A DNA stretch of 61,066 nt from an uncultured Methanobrevibacter sp. GTDB taxonomy: Archaea; Methanobacteriota; Methanobacteria; Methanobacteriales; Methanobacteriaceae. Location: contig NZ_ONER01000003.1 of assembly GCF_900316895.1 (NCBI RefSeq), forward strand, positions 1-61,066. Reading direction: 5' to 3'. Under the pieces are notes generated by a model. That model ran no database searches and had not been told where the DNA came from. It saw nothing but the letters and a program-made list of their open reading frames with translations. A program made the position numbers and the translations under genes. Below are positions 16,661 to 25,833 of the stretch, in pieces. Positions within the stretch are counted from its first letter, which is position 1. Every line of letters starts with the position of its first letter.

Positions 16661-17755
16661 TTATTTTTCTAAATTAGTTGGATGTATGAAACCTGAACGG
16701 ATCATATGGTCTGCAATGACAATTGCAGTGCTTGATTCGGCAACTGCTGTCACTCTAGGGCAGATGCAGGGATCATGACGTCCTTTAATTTCTATTTTTT
16801 TGTTTTCCATTGTTTCCAAGTCGATGGATTCCTGACATTTGGAAATGGATGGGGTAGGTTTCACTGCAATTCTGGATACTATCGGCATTCCATTGCTCAT
16901 GCCTCCAATGATTCCTCCTGAATTGTTAGTTTTTGTTGTTATTTTATTGTCGTTAATCTGGTATTCATCATTGATTTCAGAGCCGGTATGTGTTGCCACG
17001 TCAAAACCGAGTCCTATTTCAACACCCTTGACGGCACCGATGTTCATCAGTATTCTTGCAAGGTCTCCATCAAGCCTTTCGAATACTGGTTCACCAAGCC
17101 CTGCCGGAACATTGACTGCAATGGTTTCAACGATTCCTCCAACAGAATCTCCTTCCTGTTTTTTGGCTAAAATCAGCTCTTCCATTTCACCTGCAGCCTC
17201 AAGATCTGCACAGCGAACTGGATTTTTCTCGATATTCTCTTTAATGGTAATGAAATCTTGCTTTTCAGCTTTGATGTCGCCGATTTGAATGACGTGGGAG
17301 ATAATTTCAATATTTTGTGTTTGCAAAAGCTTTTTAGCTATTGCTCCGCCAATAACATGGCCTATTGTAACCCTGCCGCTTCCACGGCCTCCTCCATTGT
17401 AGTCATAATGGCCGTATTTCATCATCCATCCGAAATCTCCGTGAGATGGACGTGGAGTGTTTTTGAACATGGAATAATCTTTGGATTTTTGGTTTTTGTT
17501 GAATACGACTCCGCAGATTGGTGTGCCGTCGGTTTTTCCTTCAAAGAGGCCTGAAAGAATCTGGACTTCATCATCCTCTTTTCTTGGAGTGGTTACACTG
17601 CTTGTTCCCGGTTTTCTTTTATTCAGTTCTTTTTGTATGTCTTCAGCACTCAATTCAAGGTTTGCAGGACATCCATCTACAATGGCGCCTACTGCAACGC
17701 CGTGACTTGAACCGAAAGTTGTTATTTGAAATTTTTCTCCGATTGAATTTGACAT
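16661..17755 (-). CDS. aroC: chorismate synthase
   Basis: A 364-residue chorismate synthase, the last step of the common aromatic pathway (EPSP to chorismate, reduced FMN needed). Family blocks are FGSSHGVAVGAIVDGCPA at the N-terminus, RPSHGDFGWMMKYGHYDYNGGGRGSGR, and the C-terminal GRHDPCICPRVTAVAESSTAIV. The start at 17755 has GGAG 8 bases upstream; a longer frame reaching 17776 lacks a site. No other shikimate genes are near. Confidence 0.95.
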   Translation of the reverse strand: MSNSIGEKFQITTFGSSHGVAVGAIVDGCPANLELSAEDIQKELNKRKPGTSSVTTPRKEDDEVQILSGLFEGKTDGTPICGVVFNKNQKSKDYSMFKNTPRPSHGDFGWMMKYGHYDYNGGGRGSGRVTIGHVIGGAIAKKLLQTQNIEIISHVIQIGDIKAEKQDFITIKENIEKNPVRCADLEAAGEMEELILAKKQEGDSVGGIVETIAVNVPAGLGEPVFERLDGDLARILMNIGAVKGVEIGLGFDVATHTGSEINDEYQINDNKITTKTNNSGGIIGGMSNGMPIVSRIAVKPTPSISKCQESIDLETMENKKIEIKGRHDPCICPRVTAVAESSTAIVIADHMIRSGFIHPTNLEK

Positions 17756-17866
17756 TATTTTTCTCCATCTAAGCAATTAAGATAATCTTTGTATCTTTAA
17801 TTATTTATAATTCAAGTAAAAATTTTAAATATTTTCAAATCAAAAATTAACAATTAAGTGATTATT

Positions 17867-18871
17867 ATGGAATTTCCAACTACAAGAATGAGAAGACTCA
17901 GAAAGAATGCCAAGATTAGAAATATAGTTCGTGAAACCAAACTTGAAAAGGATGACCTGATTTATCCGATTTATTTTAAAGAGGAACTCAAGGGCGATGA
18001 AAAGGAAGAGATTTCTTCACTTCCAGGCGAGTTTCGATACTCTTTGGACAGCGGAGTTGAATTCGCAAAGCAACTGGAAGCGAAAGGATTGAAGTCAATC
18101 ATTGTATTTGGAATACCGAAGGAAGACACCAAGGATGAAATAGCAACACCTGACTATTCAGCAACAGGAATCGTTCAAAAGGCTGTAAGAAGGCTTAAGA
18201 AAGAGACTAATCTCGTTGTCATCACTGATGTTTGCCTTTGCCAGTACACTTCACACGGCCACTGCGGAATGATTGTCGAAAATGATGATACAGATGACGG
18301 AATCGAAATACTGAATGACGAATCCCTGCCAATCATTGCCAAAGTTGCCTTGTCTCATGCCGAAGCGGGTGCAGATATCGTTGCGCCTTCAGACATGATG
18401 GACGGCAGGGTAAAGGCAATCCGTGAAACATTGGATGAAAACGGATTTTACAATGTAATGATAATGTCATATTCGGCAAAATACGCTTCTGCATTCTATG
18501 AGCCGTTCAGGGTTGCGGCCTGCTCATCACCACATGCTGGAGACAGAAAGTCCTATCAGATGGATCCCGCCAATGCTGTTGAGGCAATCAGGGAATGTGA
18601 ACTTGATGTGATTGAAGGATGTGACTTTCTGATGGTAAAACCTGCACTTCCATACCTGGATGTTGTCCGTATGGTAAGGGATGAGTTCATGCTGCCTCTG
18701 GTTGCATATAATGTAAGCGGAGAATATGCGATGCTCATGGCGGCCATTGAGAAAGGATTCTTGACTGAAAGGGCAATAACCGAAGCATTGCTTTCAATCA
18801 AAAGGGCTGGAGCAGACCTTATAATCACTAATTTTGCACCATATTTACTTTTAAATGATGTGATAGAATGA
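17867..18871 (+). CDS. hemB: porphobilinogen synthase (delta-aminolevulinate dehydratase)
   Basis: A 334-residue HemB, condensing two 5-aminolevulinates for tetrapyrroles (F430, cobamides, siroheme). Zinc-type cysteines lie in DVCLCQYTSHGHCG, Schiff-base lysines in YSAKYASAFYEPFR and MVKPALPYLD, and APSDMMDGR is present. The start at 17867 follows GTGAT by 4 bases; an in-frame GTG at 17858 is rejected. The stop overlaps the next start by 4 bases (ATGA type), so translation is coupled to the CitG-like gene. Confidence 0.95.
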   Translation: MEFPTTRMRRLRKNAKIRNIVRETKLEKDDLIYPIYFKEELKGDEKEEISSLPGEFRYSLDSGVEFAKQLEAKGLKSIIVFGIPKEDTKDEIATPDYSATGIVQKAVRRLKKETNLVVITDVCLCQYTSHGHCGMIVENDDTDDGIEILNDESLPIIAKVALSHAEAGADIVAPSDMMDGRVKAIRETLDENGFYNVMIMSYSAKYASAFYEPFRVAACSSPHAGDRKSYQMDPANAVEAIRECELDVIEGCDFLMVKPALPYLDVVRMVRDEFMLPLVAYNVSGEYAMLMAAIEKGFLTERAITEALLSIKRAGADLIITNFAPYLLLNDVIE

Positions 18872-19746
18872 AACCGGAAGAAATTGCAAAAATGGCACAA
18901 ATCGCATCAGCGCTTGAAGTGAGCGGATATCCGAAGCCGGGCAATGTCCACAGGACCCGTGACTTTGATGACATGGAATTTGAAGACTTTGTCATAAGCG
19001 GAATCGTAATTGGGGACACCATCCGTGAAGCATGCACAGATGTTGATGTTGAAAACCCTCAATTGGGAAAATACATCCTGCAGGCTGTGGCCGAAACAGA
19101 CAGATGGATTAAAAACAACACCAATTTGGGAATAGTCATGATGACAACCCCTATTGCAGTTGCAGCCGCAATAAGTGATTCCTTTGATGATATAAGAGAA
19201 AACATTAAGCTGCTGATGGGCAACACTTCAGTTGACGATGCATGTGACTTGTACGATGCAATCAATATTGCGGATGCCGGAGGAATGGGAGACCAGGATG
19301 AATATGACGTTGCAAGCGACAATGCCAAAAATGAATTGAGGGAGAATAACCAGACAATGTATGATGTTTTGAAAATCTCCGCTCCATGGGATATGCTTGC
19401 ACGTGAGATGACCGGAGACATGCCGGCCGTTTTTGAAATAGGCTATCCAAAGTATCATGAGCTTAGGCAGTCCAAATCCCAAAACGATGCCTGTGTACTG
19501 ACATTTCTGACAATACTCTCACATGTTCCCGACACTCTGATTTCAAGAAAATACGGTTCAGATGAGGCCATGAAAATCTCATTGATGACAAGGGATTTGC
19601 TCAACATCAAAGATGAACCTGACTTTAAGGACAGGCTCAGGGAATTTGATGATTATCTGTTTAAAAACAAGTATAATCCTGGAACCACTGCCGATTTGAC
19701 TGCGGCTTCAATTTTTGTCAGCTATTTGAAATCAAATTTTGAATAG
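18868..19746 (+). CDS. CitG/MdcB-like triphosphoribosyl-dephospho-CoA synthase family protein
   Basis: A 292-residue member of the CitG family: SGYPKPGNVHRTRDFDDM near residue 18, DFVISGIVIGD, NTNLGIVMMTTPIAVAA, and the C-terminal LFKNKYNPGTTADLTAA. Bacterial CitG makes a citrate-lyase prosthetic-group precursor. Citrate lyase is not expected here, and archaeal members probably act elsewhere. Homologues occur in bacterial methanopterin gene clusters (recalled), so a pterin role is plausible. Translationally coupled to hemB. An AGGGA/TCCCT hairpin with a T tract follows at 19759-19785. Confidence 0.75.
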   Translation: MKPEEIAKMAQIASALEVSGYPKPGNVHRTRDFDDMEFEDFVISGIVIGDTIREACTDVDVENPQLGKYILQAVAETDRWIKNNTNLGIVMMTTPIAVAAAISDSFDDIRENIKLLMGNTSVDDACDLYDAINIADAGGMGDQDEYDVASDNAKNELRENNQTMYDVLKISAPWDMLAREMTGDMPAVFEIGYPKYHELRQSKSQNDACVLTFLTILSHVPDTLISRKYGSDEAMKISLMTRDLLNIKDEPDFKDRLREFDDYLFKNKYNPGTTADLTAASIFVSYLKSNFE

Positions 19747-19758
19747 TTGCTTTAATAC

Positions 19759-19785
19759 AGGGATTTTTCCCTTTTTCTTTTTTTA
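19759..19785 (+). terminator. terminator of the hemB-citG-like operon
   Basis: Stem AGGGA ... TCCCT at 19759-19772 with a T-rich tract behind it, between the CitG-like stop and the TetR operator region. Confidence 0.6.
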
Positions 19786-19796
19786 AAATTTTTTTA

Positions 19797-19855
19797 ACTA
19801 ACATTCGTTAGTTTTATATATTATTGTAACATAATATTGACTAACAAGTGTTAGT
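19797..19855. promoter_or_regulatory. twin TetR operators bracketing the TetR promoter
   Basis: Two palindromes of the same type, ACTAACATTCGTTAGT (19797-19812) and ACTAACAAGTGTTAGT (19840-19855), both ACTAACN4GTTAGT. Their spacing is 43 bases, about four helical turns. The TATA stretch TTTATATATT (19813-19822) lies directly after the first, and the second covers the expected start of transcription just before the TetR start at 19865. This layout fits autorepression by the encoded TetR protein. Confidence 0.8.
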
Positions 19856-19864
19856 TTTGATATC

Positions 19865-20497
19865 ATGAACAATAAGGAAAAAATTTTTCAGGTTTCAATC
19901 GACCTGTTTTCGGAATATGGGTATGATGGTGTATCGGTACGTCAGATTGCACGTGAAGTTGGAATAAAGGAAAGCTCAATTTACAATCACTATCCAAGTA
20001 AACAGGCAATATTGAATAGGATTTTGGAGTATTATGTTGAGGAAATGACAAGTGAGGAAATACCATTGGACCAGGCAAGCCTTAACTTGGACAGGGGATT
20101 TGACTTTTTTTACAAGGCAGGCTGCGATGCATTCCTCTCAAAGCTTGAGGAAGAGAGGATGATGAAGATAACAAGGCTGCTTTTCATTGAATCATATCAC
20201 AATGATGAAGTGAGGAATTTCCTGAAAAAGTCAATCATAGAGGCTCCGGTTGATGGATGGATTGTCCTGTTTGATTTGATGAAGGCGAAAAACCTGATTG
20301 AAAAGGACTGTGACACAAGACAGCTTTCAGAATCATTCTTTTACTATGGAATGTTTCTTTTGTATGAGCATTTCATCATTAATTACCCTGAAGACGATGA
20401 GAAGTTTCTCAGGGATTTCATGATAAAAACGGAAAATCATGCAAGGACAATCTTTGATTCGGTTAAAATGGAGGGATATGATGAAAATAAGGCTTGA
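19865..20497 (+). CDS. TetR family transcriptional regulator
   Basis: A 210-residue TetR-type repressor. The N-terminal helix-turn-helix is at residues 4-50 (KIFQVSIDLFSEYGYDGVSVRQIAREVGIKESSIYNHYPSK), followed by an all-helical ligand domain with no obvious assignment. It is first in an operon with a GNAT acetyltransferase and an iron-sulfur-flavoprotein-like gene. Twin palindromes before it are the likely operators. It may sense a toxic compound that the downstream enzymes modify (inference). Confidence 0.88.
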   Translation: MNNKEKIFQVSIDLFSEYGYDGVSVRQIAREVGIKESSIYNHYPSKQAILNRILEYYVEEMTSEEIPLDQASLNLDRGFDFFYKAGCDAFLSKLEEERMMKITRLLFIESYHNDEVRNFLKKSIIEAPVDGWIVLFDLMKAKNLIEKDCDTRQLSESFFYYGMFLLYEHFIINYPEDDEKFLRDFMIKTENHARTIFDSVKMEGYDENKA

Positions 20498-21095
20498 AAA
20501 TGAGGATGATTATATTGAAGTCGAAAAGCTTGTAAGGGATTCATTCTGGAATGTATATCGGCCGGGAGCATATGAGCATTTCATCGTTCATAACTTAAGA
20601 AATGATGAAAGCTTTGTAAGCAAAATGGCATATGTCATTGAGGATGACGGTAAAATCATAGGAAGCATCAATTATTCGAAAGGCAAAATAGTCTATGGAA
20701 ATGAAATCGTCCCTGCACTCATTTTGGGTCCGATTGCAATCGGCAAAGATTGCCAAAATCATGGATTGGGCTCAAAATTAATCAATCATACCTTGGATAT
20801 TGCCCAAAATGACAATGTTCCATTCATATTGGTTGTGGGGGATGAAAACTATTACTCAAGGTTCGGTTTTGTGAGCGCATCAAAATATTGCATCTATCTT
20901 GATGGGACTGATTTGAATGAGGAAAACCCCTTTTTCATGATTAAGGTCTTTGATGAGGGAAAAATCAAAAATGAACGGGGAATATTCCACAATCCCGACG
21001 TATTTGATGTTGATGAAAATGAAGTGGATGAATTTGACGGGAAATTTGAATATAGGGAAAAACTGGTATTGGATGGCCAGCTTAAGGAGTTATGA
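20481..21095 (+). CDS. GNAT family N-acetyltransferase (YhbS-like)
   Basis: A 204-residue GNAT enzyme. The acetyl-CoA loop is seen as LGPIAIGKDCQNHGLGSKLI, followed by VGDENYYSRFGFVSAS typical of the YhbS group. The start at 20481 is set by GAGGG 5 bases upstream and overlaps the TetR stop by 17 bases, so the two are translationally coupled. The acceptor substrate is unknown. Confidence 0.85.
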   Translation: MKIRLENEDDYIEVEKLVRDSFWNVYRPGAYEHFIVHNLRNDESFVSKMAYVIEDDGKIIGSINYSKGKIVYGNEIVPALILGPIAIGKDCQNHGLGSKLINHTLDIAQNDNVPFILVVGDENYYSRFGFVSASKYCIYLDGTDLNEENPFFMIKVFDEGKIKNERGIFHNPDVFDVDENEVDEFDGKFEYREKLVLDGQLKEL

Positions 21096-21097
21096 TT

Positions 21098-21829
21098 ATG
21101 AAATATGTTATTATCAACGGATCACCAAGACGCAAAAACACCTGGAAAATGGTCGAGCAGGCAAAGATGAATTTGAAAGGGGATTTTGAAGAAATCCATC
21201 TGATGAAGGAAAAGATTCCGTTATGCAACGGTTGCTTTAAATGCATTATGGAAAGTGAAGAAGAATGTCCTCACAGGGATAAAATCAAGCCGATTGTTGA
21301 CAGGATGATGGATGCGGATGGAATCATAATTGCCAGTCCCGTTTATGCGATGAATGTGACTGCCCTTCTGAAAAACTTATTTGACCACACCGCTTATTTT
21401 TATCACAGGCCTGAGTTTTTCAGCAAAAAGGCATTGGTTGTAGTCTCAACTGCCGGTGCAGGTCATAAAAAAGTGGCCGGCTACATTGACGAGACATTGA
21501 GGCATTGGGGTGTAAACAAGGTCTATAAAATATCAATGGCATGTGGTGGAAAGGATTCTCTTGAGACAAAGCAAATCGATAAGGTATCTAAGAAATTTGC
21601 AAATGATGTCGAATCGGGCAATTTGCACTCTCCCAAATTTAGTGATATTGTATTTTTTGATGTTTGGAAAGCTATGGCGCTATCTTCAGAGCCTATACCT
21701 GCAGATGCAGAATTTTGGCATGAAAAAGATTTGACCAATCATGATTTTGCACCGGAAGTCAAATTGAATCCATTCAAGAAATTATTTTCAAAAATAATGT
21801 TTTTCATCATGAAAAAAGTATTAAAATAA
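21098..21829 (+). CDS. NADPH-dependent FMN reductase / iron-sulfur flavoprotein-like
   Basis: A 243-residue flavodoxin-fold protein: INGSPRRKNTW (FMN phosphate loop), then C43-x2-C46-x2-C49-x7-C57, the compact cysteine motif of archaeal iron-sulfur flavoproteins (Isf), and IIASPVYAMNVTALLKNLFDH. Isf proteins carry FMN and a [4Fe-4S] cluster and reduce O2, H2O2 or other acceptors. It has a long C-terminal tail (residues 190-243). The start at 21098 lies 8 bases after AAGGAG; an ATG at 21092 is too close. Last gene of the TetR operon. Confidence 0.82.
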   Translation: MKYVIINGSPRRKNTWKMVEQAKMNLKGDFEEIHLMKEKIPLCNGCFKCIMESEEECPHRDKIKPIVDRMMDADGIIIASPVYAMNVTALLKNLFDHTAYFYHRPEFFSKKALVVVSTAGAGHKKVAGYIDETLRHWGVNKVYKISMACGGKDSLETKQIDKVSKKFANDVESGNLHSPKFSDIVFFDVWKAMALSSEPIPADAEFWHEKDLTNHDFAPEVKLNPFKKLFSKIMFFIMKKVLK

Positions 21830-21904
21830 TGTATTTTGCACTACCTTTATAAATCACTTAACACATATATTATTATATTATTAATCTTAAAGTATGGTGT
21901 TTAA

Positions 21905-23446
21905 ATGAGTGAGGATATTAAAAAAACCATAAGCGAATTACATATTTATGAAAAGAAACTTTTAAAAGAACTTGAAGCTAATCCAGAGGCTACTCCTACT
22001 GAAATTGCTTCAAACACTGGAATGGACATCAAGTCCGTAATGAGTGCGGCAGGATCCCTTGCATCCAAGGATATAATCGAAGTGCACAAGGACATCGAGA
22101 AAACATACTCCCTTACAGCAGATGGACTTGAATATGCCGAACATGGGCTTCCTGAACGTAAAATTCTTGATGTTTTAGCACAGAAAAAAGAAATCGCAAT
22201 GAAAGATTTGGCTGAAGAAGCGGGCATTGACAAAAAGGAAACAGGAATTGCTCTTGGATGGCTACGTCAAAAGAATTGGGCTCAAATCGATAAGGGCGTA
22301 ATCAACATCACAGAGATCGGTAAGGATTTTGCAGATAAATCCGGTGTTGATGAAAGGGTACTTGATTATCTAAAAACCAATGCAGATGGTGTTAAACTTT
22401 TCACTGATGATTTGATGGATGGTTTTAAAAAATTAACCGGCAGAAAAAATATTTTAAACATTAAAAAAGAAACCTCACATTCTTTTAAACTCTTGCCTAA
22501 AGGAGAAGAAATTCTCAGAGTCGGATTTGAAATAAAGGAACAGGCCACTCAGCTTACCCACGAACAGCTAAAGGATGGGCAATGGAAAAGCCTGGAGTAC
22601 CGTCCATATGACATCAATGCTGAAGCACCTGTAATATTTGCAGGCAAAAAACACCCTTTAAGAATAATCATTGACGAAATCAGAGAAATCTTTTTGAACA
22701 TGGGCTTTTCAGAAGACAACGGGCATTTCGTCGAATCTGCATTCTGGAACTTTGACTCACTCTTCCAGCCACAGGACCATGCAGCCCGTGAAATGCAGGA
22801 CACATTCTATCTCAAAAATCCTCTGACCTGTGATTTGCCTGACGATGCACTTGTACAGCTCACTGCTGAAACCCATGAAAACGGTGCAGATACCGGTTCT
22901 ATCGGTTGGCAATATGATTGGAGTGAGGACATTGCACGCCAAAGTGTTTTAAGAACTCACACAACTGGAATATCCACAAAACACCTCTTTGAGCATGAAC
23001 CTCCAATCAAAATGTTTTCCGTCGGAAGAGTATTCAGAAGAGAAACTTTCGATTACAAGCATTTGCCTGAGTTCCACCAAGTTGAAGGTCTCGTATGTGA
23101 TGAAGGAATCAGCTATCAAAACCTTTTAGGAACCTTAAAGGAATTCTATAAAAAATTAGGATTTGAAGTAAGGTTCAGACCGGCATACTTCCCTTACACA
23201 TATCTGTCAACCGAAACCGAAATTTATTTGGAGGAAAAGGAAAGCTGGATCGAGCTTGGAGGGGCCGGAATGATGAGACCTGAAGTATTAAGGCCATTAG
23301 GCATTGACAAGCCTGCTCTTGCATTCGGTTTAGGTATTGAAAGGCTTGCAATGATTAGATATGATGTGGAAGACATTCGTATGCTTTATAAAAGTGACAT
23401 CAAATGGCTTCGTGAAGTTCCTACAGTCAATGGAGTTGAATTATAG
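21905..23446 (+). CDS. pheS: phenylalanine--tRNA ligase alpha subunit
   Basis: A 513-residue archaeal-type PheS. An N-terminal winged-helix region (residues 1-150) with two HTH-like repeats is followed by the class II synthetase core: motif 1 near FFLNMGF-type sequence, motif 2 FHQVEGLVCDEG, and motif 3 GLGIERLAMIRYD near residue 475. The beta subunit is not in the window, which is usual where pheS and pheT are separate. The start has GGTGTTTAA. The next gene starts within its stop codon. Confidence 0.95.
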   Translation: MSEDIKKTISELHIYEKKLLKELEANPEATPTEIASNTGMDIKSVMSAAGSLASKDIIEVHKDIEKTYSLTADGLEYAEHGLPERKILDVLAQKKEIAMKDLAEEAGIDKKETGIALGWLRQKNWAQIDKGVINITEIGKDFADKSGVDERVLDYLKTNADGVKLFTDDLMDGFKKLTGRKNILNIKKETSHSFKLLPKGEEILRVGFEIKEQATQLTHEQLKDGQWKSLEYRPYDINAEAPVIFAGKKHPLRIIIDEIREIFLNMGFSEDNGHFVESAFWNFDSLFQPQDHAAREMQDTFYLKNPLTCDLPDDALVQLTAETHENGADTGSIGWQYDWSEDIARQSVLRTHTTGISTKHLFEHEPPIKMFSVGRVFRRETFDYKHLPEFHQVEGLVCDEGISYQNLLGTLKEFYKKLGFEVRFRPAYFPYTYLSTETEIYLEEKESWIELGGAGMMRPEVLRPLGIDKPALAFGLGIERLAMIRYDVEDIRMLYKSDIKWLREVPTVNGVEL

Positions 23447-24219
23447 TGTCAATAAAGCTGGTTTCTTGGAATGTGAATGGAATTAGGGCAGTTTCCAAAA
23501 AGGATGAATTTTGGGACTGGTTTGATTCAACTGATGCTGACATTATCAACTTTCAGGAAGTAAGAGCAACAGAAGATAAGATTCCAAAGAAATTGGCAGA
23601 TGTTGACGGATTTCACCAGCACTTCAATGAAGCCGAAAAGAAAGGATACAGCGGTGTCGGCACATACTCCAAAATTGAACCTCTCAGCGTTACAAGAGGT
23701 TTGGGTGTTGAAGAGCTCGACAGTGAAGGCAGAGTCTTGAAAATAGAATATCCTGACTTTATCTTATATAATATCTACTTCCCGAACAGCGGAATGAATG
23801 CCAAAAGACTTGATTTTAAGGTTGATTTCTGCAATGCATTGCTCAAACAGTTGGTTGAGCTTAAGGAGGAAGGCAAAAATCTGGTCATTACCGGCGACTA
23901 CAATATTGCCCACAATCCGATTGATGTTTATAATCCTAAAAACTGTGAAGGAAAATCAGGATATTTGCCTGAAGAGCGAGCATGGCTGGATGAACTTGAA
24001 AAAGCAGGTTTTATAGATACGTTCAGAATGTTTGATGAAGGCGAAAACAACTTTACCTGGTGGAGTTACAGAACCCGTGCACGTGAAAGGAATGCCGGGT
24101 GGAGACTGGACTACTTTTATGTAAACGAAGAAATAAAAAATAATGTGAAATCAGCTGAAATTCTAGCTGACATCTATGGTTCAGATCACTGTCCTGTGAC
24201 CTTGGAATTGGAATTTTAA
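23446..24219 (+). CDS. xth: exodeoxyribonuclease III / AP endonuclease
   Basis: A 257-residue ExoIII-type enzyme: LVSWNVNGIRAV at the N-terminus, NFQEVRA (metal Glu), YFPNSG, ITGDYNIAHNPIDV (catalytic Asp/Asn), RLDYFYV and the C-terminal SDHCPVTLEL (Asp-His pair). It repairs abasic sites. It starts with GTG inside the pheS stop (TAGTG), a one-base overlap, so it depends on coupled translation. Confidence 0.93.
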   Translation: MSIKLVSWNVNGIRAVSKKDEFWDWFDSTDADIINFQEVRATEDKIPKKLADVDGFHQHFNEAEKKGYSGVGTYSKIEPLSVTRGLGVEELDSEGRVLKIEYPDFILYNIYFPNSGMNAKRLDFKVDFCNALLKQLVELKEEGKNLVITGDYNIAHNPIDVYNPKNCEGKSGYLPEERAWLDELEKAGFIDTFRMFDEGENNFTWWSYRTRARERNAGWRLDYFYVNEEIKNNVKSAEILADIYGSDHCPVTLELEF

Positions 24220-24229
24220 TATTTGGTGA

Positions 24230-24925
24230 TTATAAAATTGTTTTTACATCACCAATATCATCAACAATAGTGATATCTAATTTTTCTTTTTTGATGTAAT
24301 CCCTATCATCTTCGGTAATGTCGGAATTTACAAGAATTGCACCCATTCCAGCATTTACTGCACCTAATGCATCTTCCTTAAATTTATTACCTATCATCAA
24401 TGATTTTTCAGGATTTCCTTTCATTTTTCTAAGTGCCACATCGTAAATCAGTTTGCTTGGCTTGTTTTTACCAACCTCTTCAGAGGTAATGACTTCATCG
24501 AAAAATGAATGGATGTTGAGTCTTACAAGTTTTTCCCATTGTTTAATGGTTATTCCATTGGATATGACTGCTAAACGGTATCCTTGACTTTTAAGATAGA
24601 TTAATGTGTCTATTGTTTCTGGAAATGGTCTTAAAAGAGCCATCTTAACGTTGTGGTATGTAATCATTCCGAGCGCCACAAGCATAGGGTCCTCATGACC
24701 TAAAACAACCTGGGTCAATACGTTGAAATGTTTTCCATAATTGGATCCTTTTTCACGGATAATTGTCTTCAAAACGCCGTATGCTTCGTCCTTATCAAGA
24801 GGAAGACCATTGTCTACCATTAATCCTATTGCCGCTTTTCTTGCAGTTTCTGCAAAATCAGATGTGTCAAGCAATGTACCATCTACATCAAAAAATACAA
24901 CACGGTCATCATCATTTTTAATCAT
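24230..24925 (-). CDS. HAD superfamily hydrolase (subfamily IA)
   Basis: A 231-residue HAD phosphatase: DVDGTLLDTS at residues 14-23 (nucleophile and acid Asp), AVISNGIT (motif II), KPSKLIYDVALRKM (motif III Lys) and IGNKFKEDALGAVNAG (motif IV). The helical cap between motifs I and II marks class I. The substrate is unknown. There is no clear ribosome binding site, and a TATA-like run lies just upstream, so a leaderless mRNA is possible. It converges with xth. Confidence 0.87.
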   Translation of the reverse strand: MIKNDDDRVVFFDVDGTLLDTSDFAETARKAAIGLMVDNGLPLDKDEAYGVLKTIIREKGSNYGKHFNVLTQVVLGHEDPMLVALGMITYHNVKMALLRPFPETIDTLIYLKSQGYRLAVISNGITIKQWEKLVRLNIHSFFDEVITSEEVGKNKPSKLIYDVALRKMKGNPEKSLMIGNKFKEDALGAVNAGMGAILVNSDITEDDRDYIKKEKLDITIVDDIGDVKTIL

Positions 24926-24960
24926 ATGATTAAAATTATTATTTTAAAATATAAATATTT

Positions 24961-25644
24961 TTAGAAAAATGCATCAAGACTTTGCTGGACTTCACCGACT
25001 GCCATGTCCTGCAAATCCTTTTTGGTATATCCGAATGAATACATGATTCTCTCAACTGCGGGAATCAGCTGATTGTTGATGTAATAGTCTTTGTCATAGT
25101 CATATCCTTCGCTGTATTCATATGGAACTGCCCTTTGGCTTATGGACCCTTTTCCTTTAACGATAATGTATTGTATGATGGTTCCGCGTGTTACCTTAAT
25201 TCCATGCTCTTCAATTCTCTGGGCGGCAACGACATGGGGTCCAACTTGCTTGTACTGGTTTAATGGCTTGGTTATCTGGGTGTGGATGATGAGTTCCTTT
25301 TTGTCAACATCACCTTTTCTTAATTTTTTCATTACCTTTTTGACTTCACTGATGGCCTTGTTTGAGTCTCCCTCTTTTAAAATTGCCATCAGAACAGCTT
25401 CCTGGGTTTGCTTTACGATAGGTGCCCAGTCTCTTCTGACTAACTCGAGGCCTTTTGCTATGATTTCTCCGTCTTCGATTACAGCATATCTCTTTTTGCT
25501 TACAAAGAAACCTCTTCTGTAAAATCCTTCATATTCCAATTCCATGCTTTCAGGGAGTGTTGAATTGAGATATTTCAAGAATTTTTGAGCCTGCGCTTTG
25601 ATTTCGGCTTCAAGTTCCAGCTGTTCTTTTGTCTCCTGAACCAT
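24961..25644 (-). CDS. small subunit of split family-B DNA polymerase
   Basis: A 227-residue protein equal to the thumb part of archaeal PolB: SKKRYAVI near residue 48 (the KKxY motif) and then GLELVRRDWAPIVKQTQ, with HVVAAQRIEEHG and QRAVPYEYSEGYDYDKDYYINNQLIPAVERI. In Methanothermobacter the polymerase is encoded in two pieces (PolB1 and PolB2); this is the PolB2 part. The large subunit is not in the window. The start at 25644 follows GGTGT; the longer frame to 25698 has no support. Confidence 0.85.
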   Translation of the reverse strand: MVQETKEQLELEAEIKAQAQKFLKYLNSTLPESMELEYEGFYRRGFFVSKKRYAVIEDGEIIAKGLELVRRDWAPIVKQTQEAVLMAILKEGDSNKAISEVKKVMKKLRKGDVDKKELIIHTQITKPLNQYKQVGPHVVAAQRIEEHGIKVTRGTIIQYIIVKGKGSISQRAVPYEYSEGYDYDKDYYINNQLIPAVERIMYSFGYTKKDLQDMAVGEVQQSLDAFF

Positions 25645-25833
25645 TTTGACACCAAATTTAAATATATATTTTTTAGTTATAATATTTTTCCAAAACAATT
25701 TTTCAAATCTAAAACAATTTTATCGTCTTAATATTATAAAATTCGTCTTAAAAATTACTTATATTACTTTTCAAATGCTCTCCGACTGGTTTTATATCTG
25801 AAAGCCAACATAATATGTGTGAGGTTTGATAAA

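Noticed and set aside
16839..17772. Several plus-strand frames opposite aroC
   Set aside because: Shadows of the chorismate synthase gene; no domain and no start signals.
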